Assembly: GCA_919902665.1 (NCBI GenBank)
Contig: CAKKRK010000020.1
Location: forward strand, 124,001 to 188,000
DNA: 64,000 nt
Direction: 5' to 3'
DNA from: Nitrospiraceae bacterium
Lineage (GTDB): Bacteria > Nitrospirota > Nitrospiria > Nitrospirales > Nitrospiraceae
Shown here: positions 1 through 9,431 of the stretch, in pieces
How positions within the stretch are numbered: the stretch's first letter is position 1
Layout: each line of letters begins with the position of its first letter
The notes under the pieces: model-generated
The model's input: only the letters and a program-made list of their open reading frames with translations
What the model was told of the DNA's origin: nothing
Database searches by the model: none
Made by a program: the position numbers and the translations under genes

Positions 1-58
1 ACAACAGGTCGCTGACGATATCCTGGCTCAGTTCGGATTCAAATGAGGCGCTTGCATC

Positions 59-829
59 ATGGATATTGCAACCATACTCGGGCTGGTGTTGGCGTTGGGC
101 TCCATTATCGGAGGCCAAATACTGGAGGGTGGGCACATCGGCTCGATTATGCAGCTCACGGCCTTCATCATCGTGATCGGCGGGACGTTCGGAGCGATTT
201 GTGTGCAGAATCCGCTGTCGGTGGTCATGAAGGCGTTCAGTTCCCTGTCTCTGGCGATCGCAGGCCCCCATATCGACAATAAGGGAACCATCAAGTTGAT
301 CCTGGATCTTGCAAACGTCTCACGGAAACAAGGGTTGCTAGCACTTGAGGGCAAACTCAAAGACATCAAAGATCCCTTCATGAAGAAGGGAATCCAGCTC
401 ATCGTCGATGGAACCGATCCGAAAGCCGTGCACGAGATCCTTGAGATTGAGGTGGAACACCATGAGGAGCAAGGCGTCCATGCGGCCAAGGTATGGGAAG
501 CCGCGGGTGGGTACGCACCGACCGTCGGCATTATCGGCGCGGTGCTCGGGCTGATTCACGTGATGGAGAATCTGGCCGATCCCTCAAAACTGGGTGGCGG
601 TATTGCGGTGGCGTTCGTCGCTACGGTCTACGGCGTGGGAGCAGCCAACCTCTTTTTCTTGCCGCTGGCCAATAAGATCAAGTTCAAGTTGAAGGAGGAA
701 GCCGGGTCACGCAACGTCATCATCATGGGACTGGTAGGACTGGCCCAGGGTGAAAACCCCCGATTGCTGCAGGAGAAGCTGGAAAGCTTTCTTCCCCACA
801 GCGAACGCACGAAGGAAGCGAAAAAATGA
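59..829 (+). CDS. motA: Flagellar motor stator protein MotA
   Basis: 256-aa ORF with MotA-type N-terminus (MDIATILGLVLALGSIIGGQILEGGHIGSI) and PTVGIIGAVLGLIHVMENLADPSKLGGGIAVAFVATVYGVG motif; followed by motB. Confidence 0.95.
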   Translation: MDIATILGLVLALGSIIGGQILEGGHIGSIMQLTAFIIVIGGTFGAICVQNPLSVVMKAFSSLSLAIAGPHIDNKGTIKLILDLANVSRKQGLLALEGKLKDIKDPFMKKGIQLIVDGTDPKAVHEILEIEVEHHEEQGVHAAKVWEAAGGYAPTVGIIGAVLGLIHVMENLADPSKLGGGIAVAFVATVYGVGAANLFFLPLANKIKFKLKEEAGSRNVIIMGLVGLAQGENPRLLQEKLESFLPHSERTKEAKK

Positions 830-934
830 TGTCGTTCGTGAAGCCGGCTTCGACTCAGCGAGGCGAGCGACTCTCGTGTCTCGTGGACGCCATGAAGAGG
901 GCTGACTCACACCCTTCACCTTTCACGGTCGTCA

Positions 935-1783
935 ATGGCGAAGCATAAACACGAAGAGCATGAAAATCACGAGCGGTGGTTGGTTTCCTATGCCGACTTT
1001 ATTACGTTGCTGTTTGCGTTCTTTGTTGTGATGTACTCGATCTCGTCCGTCAATGTGGGGCGGTATCGGACCGTCAGCGAATCGATCAAGGCGGCGCTGA
1101 ATCCACTCTCTAATCATTCTGGAGAAAACCGGATCATCAACATCGGCGAGGCCAAATCGGTTCAGCAGGGGCGAAACCCATCCGATGCCAAGCAGACGGT
1201 TCTTCGACACCTCAATAAGCAGATCCAGGCTATCAGCGACAAGCAAGTGAAGGACCTGGTGGCGTTCGTCACTGTCGTCCAGAAAATCAATGGAGATATT
1301 GTGATTAGGATTCCAGACAGACTGCTGTTCAATAGCGGTGAAGGGACGGTTCGAGCTGAAGCGTTGCCATTTCTCGAAGGATTGGGCGGTGTCATCCTGG
1401 AATTGAACCGCCATACGCGTGTCGAAGGCCATACCGATAACGTCCCGATCAGGACGGCGCTGTTTCCGTCCAATTGGGAATTGTCCTCGACACGGGCGGT
1501 GATGGTGGTGCGGGTGCTGTCGGAGCTCTACGGAGTACCGGCGGATCACCTGGCGGCCGTCGGGCATGCCGACACCAGGCCCATCACGGCCAATTCAGAT
1601 GCGGAACAGAGGGCCAAGAATCGCCGAGTGGAGGTCGTCATTCTTGAACAGGCTCCGCCCGCTCCTGTCCTCGAGACGGGAAACAGCGCGGACGCGTTCG
1701 GACGATCGACGGAGGATGTGCCGCAGAGCGCGTCGCAGTTTGTTCCGGAACTATCCGGCGAGGGGCAATCGCCAACGCCATAG
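935..1783 (+). CDS. motB: Flagellar motor protein MotB (plug/TM + OmpA-like peptidoglycan-binding domain)
   Basis: ERWLVSYADFITLLFAFFVVMYSISSVN TM motif and C-terminal OmpA-like domain (VEGHTDNVPI...NWELSSTRA...NRRVEVVI). Confidence 0.95.
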   Translation: MAKHKHEEHENHERWLVSYADFITLLFAFFVVMYSISSVNVGRYRTVSESIKAALNPLSNHSGENRIINIGEAKSVQQGRNPSDAKQTVLRHLNKQIQAISDKQVKDLVAFVTVVQKINGDIVIRIPDRLLFNSGEGTVRAEALPFLEGLGGVILELNRHTRVEGHTDNVPIRTALFPSNWELSSTRAVMVVRVLSELYGVPADHLAAVGHADTRPITANSDAEQRAKNRRVEVVILEQAPPAPVLETGNSADAFGRSTEDVPQSASQFVPELSGEGQSPTP

Positions 1784-1812
1784 GTGGGGTTCGCATTTCA
1801 TGCAGTCGGCAC

Positions 1813-1840
1813 TCAAGTCTTGATCCTCAGCAGCCGACAA
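1813..1840 (+). promoter_or_regulatory. Candidate sigma28 (FliA)-type promoter upstream of the STAS/che operon
   Basis: TCAAGTCT-N12-GCCGACAA resembles TAAAGTTT-N11-GCCGATAA; located ~38 bp before the ATG at 1878. Confidence 0.35.
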
Positions 1841-1877
1841 TAGGATTCAGTACTTTCAGTCAGGAGGGGCTTGCGCT

Positions 1878-2180
1878 ATGGCCACGGAATCATCATCCCC
1901 GCAACCATCCCAGGCGGATGATCAGAACCCCAGACATCTCGCTCCGAAAGGGGATATCACTATTTTCGAAGCGAGTGAATTCAAAGACGCGCTGACGAAG
2001 TTGTTCACAAACGATGGGTTGGTGTCATTAGACCTCAGCGCTGTCGCCAGAGTCGATACGGCGGCGATTCAGCTGCTGCTGGCCGCTAAGAAACAAAACC
2101 GAATGTTCGTGTCGGGGATCTCCGAGGACCTACAGACACGATTACAGCAGCTGGGATTTACTGGGTCACTCAGTGAATGA
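1878..2180 (+). CDS. STAS-domain protein
   Basis: 100-aa STAS-like sequence (GDITIFEASEFKDALTKLF...VSLDLSAVARVDTAAIQLLLAAKK). Confidence 0.75.
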   Translation: MATESSSPQPSQADDQNPRHLAPKGDITIFEASEFKDALTKLFTNDGLVSLDLSAVARVDTAAIQLLLAAKKQNRMFVSGISEDLQTRLQQLGFTGSLSE

Positions 2181-2311
2181 CGAGTCACGGCTCCGAGCTG
2201 GGGATAGACGTCCGGCGTTCAGGACAGGCGAGCGATATGCAGGGTCGTTCTCCACAGGGACGATAAGCTGCGGGGTATTGAGACTGCCACGAGCGGAGCG
2301 AGAACAAGACG

Positions 2312-2851
2312 ATGAATTCATCGAAAGTGCCCGGCGGAAGCATCAGAGAGGCGGCTGACGTCGGGGATGTGGAGCGTGAGGCCCATCGACGAGCCTGGGA
2401 AAGTTTCGGGAACGATGCCGTGCAGATCATTCCGATTCTCAAGGCGCACATGGCGGCCGTGACACAAGAAACCGAGCGAGCGGCGATGGAGCTGATGGGC
2501 TATCTTCAAGTCCTGGCCTCTTCCAGCGCGGCCATCACTGCCACAGATAAAGCGGCCAGTTTGTCGAAGGTGGTGATGGCGATGCAGTTCCAGGACATTA
2601 CGCGGCAGAAGTTGGAACATGTCGGGTCGGCGCTGGACCAACTCCAGCAGCACGTGCAGGTGTTGTTGGAAGGGCCTGAGAATCCGAAGGCACAACAAGA
2701 GATCGCGGCGCTGCAGCGGATGGAGCGCAGCTACACGATGGATGCCGAACGCCGCCTGCACGAGGCGGGGGGCGTGTCTGATTATCTCGAGCCCGTGCCA
2801 ATAGACATCGAGCCATCCAAGAACGAGACGGATTCCGTGACGTTGTTCTAG
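2312..2851 (+). CDS. CheZ-like chemotaxis phosphatase / chemotaxis-associated protein
   Basis: helical protein with KVVMAMQFQDITRQKLEHVGSALDQLQ, similar to the CheZ FQDxTxQ motif; immediately upstream of cheY. Confidence 0.65.
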   Translation: MNSSKVPGGSIREAADVGDVEREAHRRAWESFGNDAVQIIPILKAHMAAVTQETERAAMELMGYLQVLASSSAAITATDKAASLSKVVMAMQFQDITRQKLEHVGSALDQLQQHVQVLLEGPENPKAQQEIAALQRMERSYTMDAERRLHEAGGVSDYLEPVPIDIEPSKNETDSVTLF

Positions 2852-2881
2852 AACGAGGCCTACTGAAGCCGGAGGGGCAAT

Positions 2882-3253
2882 ATGAGCAAGACAGCCTTGG
2901 TCGTCGATGATTCACGCACCATGCGGCAAATGGTCGCATTCACCCTCACGAACGCCGGGTTTACCGTGATAGAAGCGGAAGATGGGAAAGACGCGGTGAG
3001 TAAAGTCGCAGCCGGAACCAAACTGGATATCGTCGTGACGGATCTCAATATGCCGGAAATGGACGGGATCACCCTGATCAAGAAACTGCGGCAGTTGACC
3101 GCCTACAAATTCACGCCGATTCTCATGTTGACGACGGAGTCGGCGATGGAAAAAAAGAAAGAGGGCAAAGAAGCCGGCGCAACGGGATGGATCGTCAAGC
3201 CGTTCAATCCGGACGTTTTGCTGAAAACTATCGCTAAAGTGCTGCCGGCATAG
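2882..3253 (+). CDS. cheY: Chemotaxis response regulator CheY
   Basis: single receiver domain: VVDDSRTMRQMV, VTDLNMPEMDGI, LTTES, GWIVKPFNPDVLL. Confidence 0.92.
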   Translation: MSKTALVVDDSRTMRQMVAFTLTNAGFTVIEAEDGKDAVSKVAAGTKLDIVVTDLNMPEMDGITLIKKLRQLTAYKFTPILMLTTESAMEKKKEGKEAGATGWIVKPFNPDVLLKTIAKVLPA

Positions 3254-3379
3254 CCTTTCAACCACGGGGAATGTTTTGAGTTGCTGGTTTTATGTTGCAA
3301 GTTGAGGAAAGCGGCCATCCGATAACATGAAGCGCGAAACCCGAAACGTGAAGCCTGCCAGCGGACGACGAGGTTCAAG

Positions 3380-5569
3380 ATGAGTAACGATTTTGCACAA
3401 TTTCAAGACGCCTTTTTTGAGGAGGCCGCGGAGCATTTAGCCGTTGTCGAGGAAGGATTGTTGGAACTGGAACAGCATCCAGAGGATCGGGATCTCCTCA
3501 ACAAGATCTTTCGTTCGGCCCATTCGATCAAGGGCGCGAGCGGCATGTTCGGCTTCAGTGCGGTGGCGCAGTTTACCCATAAGATGGAAACGTTGCTCGA
3601 TCTGTTGCGCAACGGACAAAAGGTCGTCACGCCACAGATCGCCGATCTGCTACTCAAGTCCACGGACTGCCTCAAGACATTGATCGATGCGGCGAAGACC
3701 GGCGCGTCGGTGGACAATGAGACGGTTCAGCGGCTCGCGGCTGAACTGGCGGCTGCCAGCGCCTTGAACGCCCCGCCGGCAGGGCAGTCGGCGGACCCGG
3801 CCAAAGCGGCGGCGGTGATGTCTATCGACCATGCGCATGTCTATACGATCCACTGGACTCCGCCCGAGTGGCTGTTTCAGCGCGGTCTCGACCCGCTGCA
3901 GATCTTCAAAGAGCTTGGGGCTCTGGGAACCTTGTCTGAAGTCAAAGTCGACGACTCCCGGCTTCCTGATGTGGCCGATATGGACCCGGAGAGATGCTAC
4001 TTGTCCTGGAGCATGCGGGTGAGGACCGGGAAAGACCGGCAAGTCGTCGAAGCCGTATTCGAGTTCGTCCGCGAAGACAGTGTACTCACGATTGAAGAGG
4101 TTAGGGGTGAGGCGTCAGGGGTGAAGGGCGAGGGGCACCGTTCGTCTGCGCCACCGTACGCCTCACCCCTCACCTCTGAGGGCAGTGAGGATGAGCCCAA
4201 GCCCCTGGGAGAGATTCTGGTCGAGAGCGGCGTCGTCTCGCGTGAAGCGCTTGACGGGGCGTTGGCGCAACAAAAGCGGGTCGGCGAGATCTTAATCGAG
4301 CAACATGCCGCCAGCCCTCAGCAAGTTGAACAGGCACTCCAGAAACAACGGAAGATGGAGGCGGCCGCTCAATCGAAGAAAACCGATACGGCCTCGATTC
4401 GCGTGGACACCGACAAAATCGATAAGCTGATCAATCTCGTGGGTGAACTGGTGATTACCCAGTCGATGCTGAGCGATCTCGGCGCCCGCTTTGAGATGAG
4501 CCAGATGCCGGTGTTGCTGGAGCGGGTGGCCCAATTGGAGCGCAATACGCGAGAGATTCAGGAACGGGTTATGAGCATCCGCATGTTGCCCATCGGCACG
4601 GCCTTTGCCCGATTCCCGCGACTGGTGCGCGATCTCTCGGCCAAGGCGGGCAAGAAGATCCAGCTTGTCCTGTCCGGGGAAGAGACAGAATTGGATAAGA
4701 CGGTCATCGAATCCATTAACGATCCGCTCACGCATTTGGTCAGGAATTCAGCCGACCATGGATTGGAAGCCCCGGAAGAACGGCTGGACAACAATAAGCC
4801 GGAACTGGGAACGATCAGGCTCAATGCGTTTCATGCAGGCGGCAGTATTTGCATTACCGTCGAAGACGACGGCCGCGGCCTCAATCGCAACAAGATTCTT
4901 GCTAAGGCGATCAAGCAGGGGTTGATTTCTGAAAACGATAAGTTACCGGACGACCAGATCTGGTCCTTGATCTTCAAGCCTGGATTTTCGACGGCGGAGA
5001 AAATCACCGATATCTCGGGCCGTGGCGTCGGTATGGACGTCGTCAAGCGCAACATCGAAACGCTGGGGGGTACCGTCAGCATCAAGACGACGGAGGGACG
5101 CGGGACGGTCTTTACGCTCAAACTGCCGCTGACGCTCGCCATCATCGAAGGCATGACGATTCGTGTCGGGCAAGAGACCTATATCGTGCCGTTGTTGTCT
5201 ATCTTGGAGTCCATCCAGCCCAAGGCCGGCATGATCAAGACCGTCGTCGAGAAGGGCGAACTGATCAACGTGCGCGGCACCTATTTGCCGGTGGTGCGTA
5301 TGTATGAAGTGTTTTCTCTTCAGCCAGAGATCACCGATCCCACCCAGGCCATTCTGCTCATTCTCGAGACAGAAGGAGAACAGGTGGCGGTGATGGTGGA
5401 TGAGATTCTCGGCCAGCAGCAGGTCGTGATCAAAAGCATGGAGCAAAACTTCCGCAAGGTCGAGGGCATCGCAGGCGCCACGATCCTCGGCGACGGGACG
5501 GTCGGGTTCATCCTGGATGTGCGCGGTCTCCTGCAGATCGCGCGCCAGGCTACACAGGTCGCCGCGTAG
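3380..5569 (+). CDS. cheA: Chemotaxis histidine kinase CheA with MshEN/GspE-N-like motifs in the linker
   Basis: P1 HPt (RSAHSIKGASGMFG), P3/P4 (NDPLTHLVRNSADHGLE...DDGRGLN...GRGVGMDVV), P5 CheW-like C-terminus. Confidence 0.95.
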   Translation: MSNDFAQFQDAFFEEAAEHLAVVEEGLLELEQHPEDRDLLNKIFRSAHSIKGASGMFGFSAVAQFTHKMETLLDLLRNGQKVVTPQIADLLLKSTDCLKTLIDAAKTGASVDNETVQRLAAELAAASALNAPPAGQSADPAKAAAVMSIDHAHVYTIHWTPPEWLFQRGLDPLQIFKELGALGTLSEVKVDDSRLPDVADMDPERCYLSWSMRVRTGKDRQVVEAVFEFVREDSVLTIEEVRGEASGVKGEGHRSSAPPYASPLTSEGSEDEPKPLGEILVESGVVSREALDGALAQQKRVGEILIEQHAASPQQVEQALQKQRKMEAAAQSKKTDTASIRVDTDKIDKLINLVGELVITQSMLSDLGARFEMSQMPVLLERVAQLERNTREIQERVMSIRMLPIGTAFARFPRLVRDLSAKAGKKIQLVLSGEETELDKTVIESINDPLTHLVRNSADHGLEAPEERLDNNKPELGTIRLNAFHAGGSICITVEDDGRGLNRNKILAKAIKQGLISENDKLPDDQIWSLIFKPGFSTAEKITDISGRGVGMDVVKRNIETLGGTVSIKTTEGRGTVFTLKLPLTLAIIEGMTIRVGQETYIVPLLSILESIQPKAGMIKTVVEKGELINVRGTYLPVVRMYEVFSLQPEITDPTQAILLILETEGEQVAVMVDEILGQQQVVIKSMEQNFRKVEGIAGATILGDGTVGFILDVRGLLQIARQATQVAA
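4097..4176. repeat. Palindromic repeat inserted in frame inside cheA
   Basis: arms gaggttaggggtgaggcgt (4097-4115) and acgcctcacccctcacctc (4158-4176) are inverted with 18/19 matches. Confidence 0.75.
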
Positions 5570-5655
5570 CGGCCCGTGGCAGGTGTCAGGCAAGAAGTCG
5601 AAGCGTGAAATCTGAAACGAGTTCTCAGAGTGGGGATTCTTAAGAGGAGGATGAC

Positions 5656-6174
5656 ATGGCTACTGTGACGGTTGAGACCGCGACAAAAGAGCTCCATCAA
5701 CAGATCGGCCTCACGACGGACGGCAGCCAGTTCCTGACGTTCAATCTGGGCGACGAGCTCTACGGGGTGGACATCCTCCGTGTCCAGGAGATCAAGGGCT
5801 ACACGGTGGTGACGAAGATCCCCAATACACCCTCGCACATCAAAGGCGTGTTGAATCTCCGAGGCACGATCGTGCCGATCGTCGAACTGCGTACCAAGTT
5901 CGGCATGCCGACGATCGATTACACGGCCTTCACCGTCATTATTGTTGTGGTCGTACGGGACAAGGTCATGGGCCTGGTGGTGGATTCCGTGTCGGATGTG
6001 TTGAACATCGAGAAGAAAGACATGCAGCAGTCGCCGCAATTCGGAGCTAGTGTGGATGTGAGCTTTCTCAACGGTATCGGCAAATCCGGTGACAAGCTCG
6101 TAGCGCTGCTAGACATGGATGGGTTGCTCTGTGAGGGGGATCTACAGGAAGCCGCCGCCGGGGCCGCTGTGTGA
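5656..6174 (+). CDS. cheW: Chemotaxis adaptor CheW
   Basis: FLTFNLGDELYGVDILRVQEIKGYTVVTKIPNTPSHIKGVLNLRGTIVPIVELR. Confidence 0.95.
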   Translation: MATVTVETATKELHQQIGLTTDGSQFLTFNLGDELYGVDILRVQEIKGYTVVTKIPNTPSHIKGVLNLRGTIVPIVELRTKFGMPTIDYTAFTVIIVVVVRDKVMGLVVDSVSDVLNIEKKDMQQSPQFGASVDVSFLNGIGKSGDKLVALLDMDGLLCEGDLQEAAAGAAV

Positions 6175-6300
6175 ATGCTCAACGGAAATGAACACCGGGT
6201 GATGCCATCAGTCGCTCAATTCCCGAGCGGTGGGGACCATGCGATCAGAATATTTGATGTTGAACCTATCAAAGTAAGAAGCAATCCATGACTGCGATCA

Positions 6301-6510
6301 GTGAGAAATCCGAGTCCACCTCAGGTCATGACGAAGCGAGAGACCGCGCGTCCGGTAAGCAGGCCGCCGGTTAAGCCGATGGTTGGTTCCAAGCTGCCCT
6401 CTAAGAAACCGCTTGCAGCCAAGTCTGTGGAACACGAAGGGTCGGTCGGAGTTGCAGCCGGTAATGGCAAGGATCGCCACAGTGCAGGCGATGAGTTCGA
6501 AGAATTCTAA
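6301..6510 (+). CDS. Small ORF ending in the same EFEEF C-terminal pentapeptide as the adjacent MCP (orphan tether or MCP remnant)
   Basis: GTG-started ORF (or ATG at 6328), proline/lysine-rich, ends ...SAGDEFEEF*; the MCP at 6689-9136 ends ...KEEEFEEF*. Confidence 0.4.
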   Translation: MRNPSPPQVMTKRETARPVSRPPVKPMVGSKLPSKKPLAAKSVEHEGSVGVAAGNGKDRHSAGDEFEEF

Positions 6511-6688
6511 TTCAGGTGGCGGCGCCGTAGCCAATGGCGGTAATCGGAAGGGACAGGGTGTGACTCATGATGTGCCTGCATCAGCCGATAGAGGACTGTC
6601 ACAAATCCGGCTGTGAAGGGTCTCAGTGCGGGCGAATGGCCGACTGACTTCGGACGGCGATGAAGGGTGATCTTGGAAGGGAGGTTGT

Positions 6689-9136
6689 ATGCTGAACAGG
6701 TTCAAGAATCTTAACATCAGACTGAAAATGCTCAGTGGCATCGCGGTCGTCGGCGTCTTAATGCTGACTATCGGAGGCATGTCGATGGTGGGCATGAGTC
6801 GGCTGAATGCGAACGCGGAGTTTATCTATAAGACGAACTTGCATGGAGTCACGATCATGAGTGACCTGCGCGCGCAGATGCTGCGCAGGAGCAACCTCGT
6901 CGTATGGCACATCCTGGCCACTGATTCAGCCAGGATGGCTGAGCTGGAGCAAGGCATCATCGAGCTGGACAAGGAAATAGAGAGGCAGTTGGAGAAGTAC
7001 GCTCCGCTCATCGCCACGGAAGAGGAGTGGAAGATCTTTGAATCATTCAAGGCCGGGGTCCCAGAGTATATGGAAATCCGCAAGAAAATGTTGCAGCTCA
7101 GCAAGAATCACAGCAAGGACGCTGCGGCAGAGATGCAGAAAACCGATCTGACCGAGAAAGTCAAGGTGCTCAATAGCACGGTCGAATGGTTGGTCAAGGA
7201 AAACAGTAGACAGGCGGAAGAAAGTTACAACACCGGCCACGACTTGAATGTGACCTCGAATTGGCTGATGGTCCTGACCATCCTCGCCGCGGCCGGTATC
7301 GGTGCGTTTGTCATGTGGTTCATCTCCAAGTTGATCGTCGAGAATCTGTCCAATGTGCTGGCGGCAGCGGAGCAACTTCAAAACGGCAATCTGACCCATC
7401 GATCACAGGTCACGTCTCTGGACGAAATCGGGAAGCTGGCGGTGGCTTTCAACCTGATGGCCGAGACGATGCAGGGCAAAGTCGAACAGGAGCAAAGGAG
7501 CGCGTCAGAGATGAAGGGGATTACGGGTGCGCTGAACCGTGCCCAGGCGGTAATCGAATTCAGTCCGGACGGGACGGTGCTCACGGCGAACGAGAATTTC
7601 CTCAACGCTCTCGGCTACTCATTAGCGGAGATCAAAGGGCAGCACCATCGGATGTTTTGCGAGGCATCGTACACGAACAGTGGTGAGTATATGGCGTTTT
7701 GGCAGCGCATGAACCGGGGCGAGTACGATGCGGGGGTGTACCGGCGAGTGGGCAAGGGGGGCAAGGAGGTTTGGATTCAGGCCTCGTACAACCCGATTCT
7801 GGATGCCGCCGGCAAGGTGTGCAAAGTCGTCAAGTTCGCCACGGACGTGACCGGTCAGAGGTTGGCGCAAAATGAGGTAGAAAAACTTATCAAGACCGCC
7901 GCGGCCGGCGATTTATCCAATCGAATCGACATCACGCAATTCGAGGGGGCGGCCAAAGCACTGACAGCCAGCGTCAATCAGTTGCTCGATGCGGTGGTGA
8001 CTCCGCTCCGGGAAGCACAGATGGTTTTGACGGCGTTGGCGGACTGCGATCTAACTCGTTCAATGACGGGCATGTATCACGGTGAGTTTGAGCTGATGAA
8101 GTCTAGCCTCAATGGGGCAGTGCATAAGCTGACGGAAACGATCACGGTCGTGCGAGAGGCAGTGGAATCGGTGACCGCCGGATCGGAAGAGATCAGCAAA
8201 GGGAGTGAAGATTTGTCGCAGAGGACCAGCGAGCAGGCCGGTTCTCTGGAAGAAACGAGCGCTTCCATGGAGCAAATGACCGCCACCGTGAAGCAGAACG
8301 CGGACAATGCCAAACAGGCCAATCAGCTGGCGATTGCGGCTCGCGACACCGCCGACAAGGGTGGCGCGGTGACCAAGAAAGCCGTCGATGCGATGGGGGA
8401 GATCAACAAGAGCAGCAAGAAGATTGCGGACATTATCACGGTGATCGATGAGATCGCGTTTCAGACCAATCTGCTGGCGTTGAATGCTGCGGTCGAGGCC
8501 GCGCGGGCCGGCGAACATGGCCGGGGGTTTGCGGTCGTGGCGTCGGAGGTTCGTAACTTGGCACAACGGTCCGCGACGGCGGCGAAGGAGATCAAGGGGC
8601 TGATCAATGAGTCGATTCAGCGTGTGATGGACGGAAGCGAGCTGGTCAATCAATCCGGCAAGACCCTGGAAGAGATTGTGAATTCCGTCAAGCGGGTGAC
8701 GGACATCATTGCAGAGATCAGCGCGGCCTCGCAAGAACAGGCGAGCGGGATCGACCAAGTGAACAAGGCGATCATGCAGATGGACGTAACCACGCAGCAG
8801 AATGCCGCTTTGGTCGAACAAACAACCAGCGCCAGCCAGACCATGACTCAACAAGCGAATAGTCTGCTCACCCACGTCTCGCTGTTCAAGACTCAGGTGA
8901 CCGAGACGCAGAAGGCGAGGATGAAGGCCGTCGAGATGCATCGTGGGAGCACCGCCCTTGCGATTCACGATGTGTATGTGAAAGGAGGCGATGATGATGC
9001 GGCCCCGAGCAAACCGCAATCGCCCCGCGCGGGAGTCCGGAAACAGTTTGCTGGGGTGAGGCCGATGCGCAGTCCGAATACGCTCTCCACCGTTAAGGCC
9101 AGCGGGACAAAGGAGGAAGAGTTCGAGGAATTTTAA
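6689..9136 (+). CDS. Methyl-accepting chemotaxis protein (4HB-like sensor, HAMP, PAS, MCP signalling domain)
   Basis: two TM segments, PAS segment (AVIEFSPDGTVLTANENFLNALGYSLAEIKGQHH), hairpin tip DEIAFQTNLLALNAAVEAARAGEHGRGFAVVASEVRNLAQRS. Confidence 0.95.
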   Translation: MLNRFKNLNIRLKMLSGIAVVGVLMLTIGGMSMVGMSRLNANAEFIYKTNLHGVTIMSDLRAQMLRRSNLVVWHILATDSARMAELEQGIIELDKEIERQLEKYAPLIATEEEWKIFESFKAGVPEYMEIRKKMLQLSKNHSKDAAAEMQKTDLTEKVKVLNSTVEWLVKENSRQAEESYNTGHDLNVTSNWLMVLTILAAAGIGAFVMWFISKLIVENLSNVLAAAEQLQNGNLTHRSQVTSLDEIGKLAVAFNLMAETMQGKVEQEQRSASEMKGITGALNRAQAVIEFSPDGTVLTANENFLNALGYSLAEIKGQHHRMFCEASYTNSGEYMAFWQRMNRGEYDAGVYRRVGKGGKEVWIQASYNPILDAAGKVCKVVKFATDVTGQRLAQNEVEKLIKTAAAGDLSNRIDITQFEGAAKALTASVNQLLDAVVTPLREAQMVLTALADCDLTRSMTGMYHGEFELMKSSLNGAVHKLTETITVVREAVESVTAGSEEISKGSEDLSQRTSEQAGSLEETSASMEQMTATVKQNADNAKQANQLAIAARDTADKGGAVTKKAVDAMGEINKSSKKIADIITVIDEIAFQTNLLALNAAVEAARAGEHGRGFAVVASEVRNLAQRSATAAKEIKGLINESIQRVMDGSELVNQSGKTLEEIVNSVKRVTDIIAEISAASQEQASGIDQVNKAIMQMDVTTQQNAALVEQTTSASQTMTQQANSLLTHVSLFKTQVTETQKARMKAVEMHRGSTALAIHDVYVKGGDDDAAPSKPQSPRAGVRKQFAGVRPMRSPNTLSTVKASGTKEEEFEEF

Positions 9137-9431
9137 GGGCAGGTACGTCGCGCTGACCCCTTCTGCTTCAGGCGGAGGGGTATCGCCTCGGCAGCTTCTC
9201 GATCAGGCTGAGCGTATCCCGAGCCGCTGTCTGAGTGAAGGGGCTCGTCTCACAATCGGATGAGAAGGAATGGCGTCAACGCTCTGCCTGGGGGCTTTAT
9301 CCATTCTTTCCCTGGGATCTCCCCACCGCGCAGTCAAGAATTTCACTCCATCGACCGACAAGATTCTAGCCACTAAGACAGCCGGGCATGCCGCGCATCT
9401 CTTCTGTGGGCAAGCGAAGCGGAGTCCCCCT

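Noticed and set aside
1-46. Partial CDS ending QQVADDILAQFGFK*
   Set aside because: Only 14 codons visible; cannot assign a product.
8060-9019. 319-aa ORF on - strand opposite the MCP
   Set aside because: Antisense to strongly supported MCP coding sequence; high-GC codon bias produces long shadow ORFs; His/Arg/Leu-rich with no family motif.
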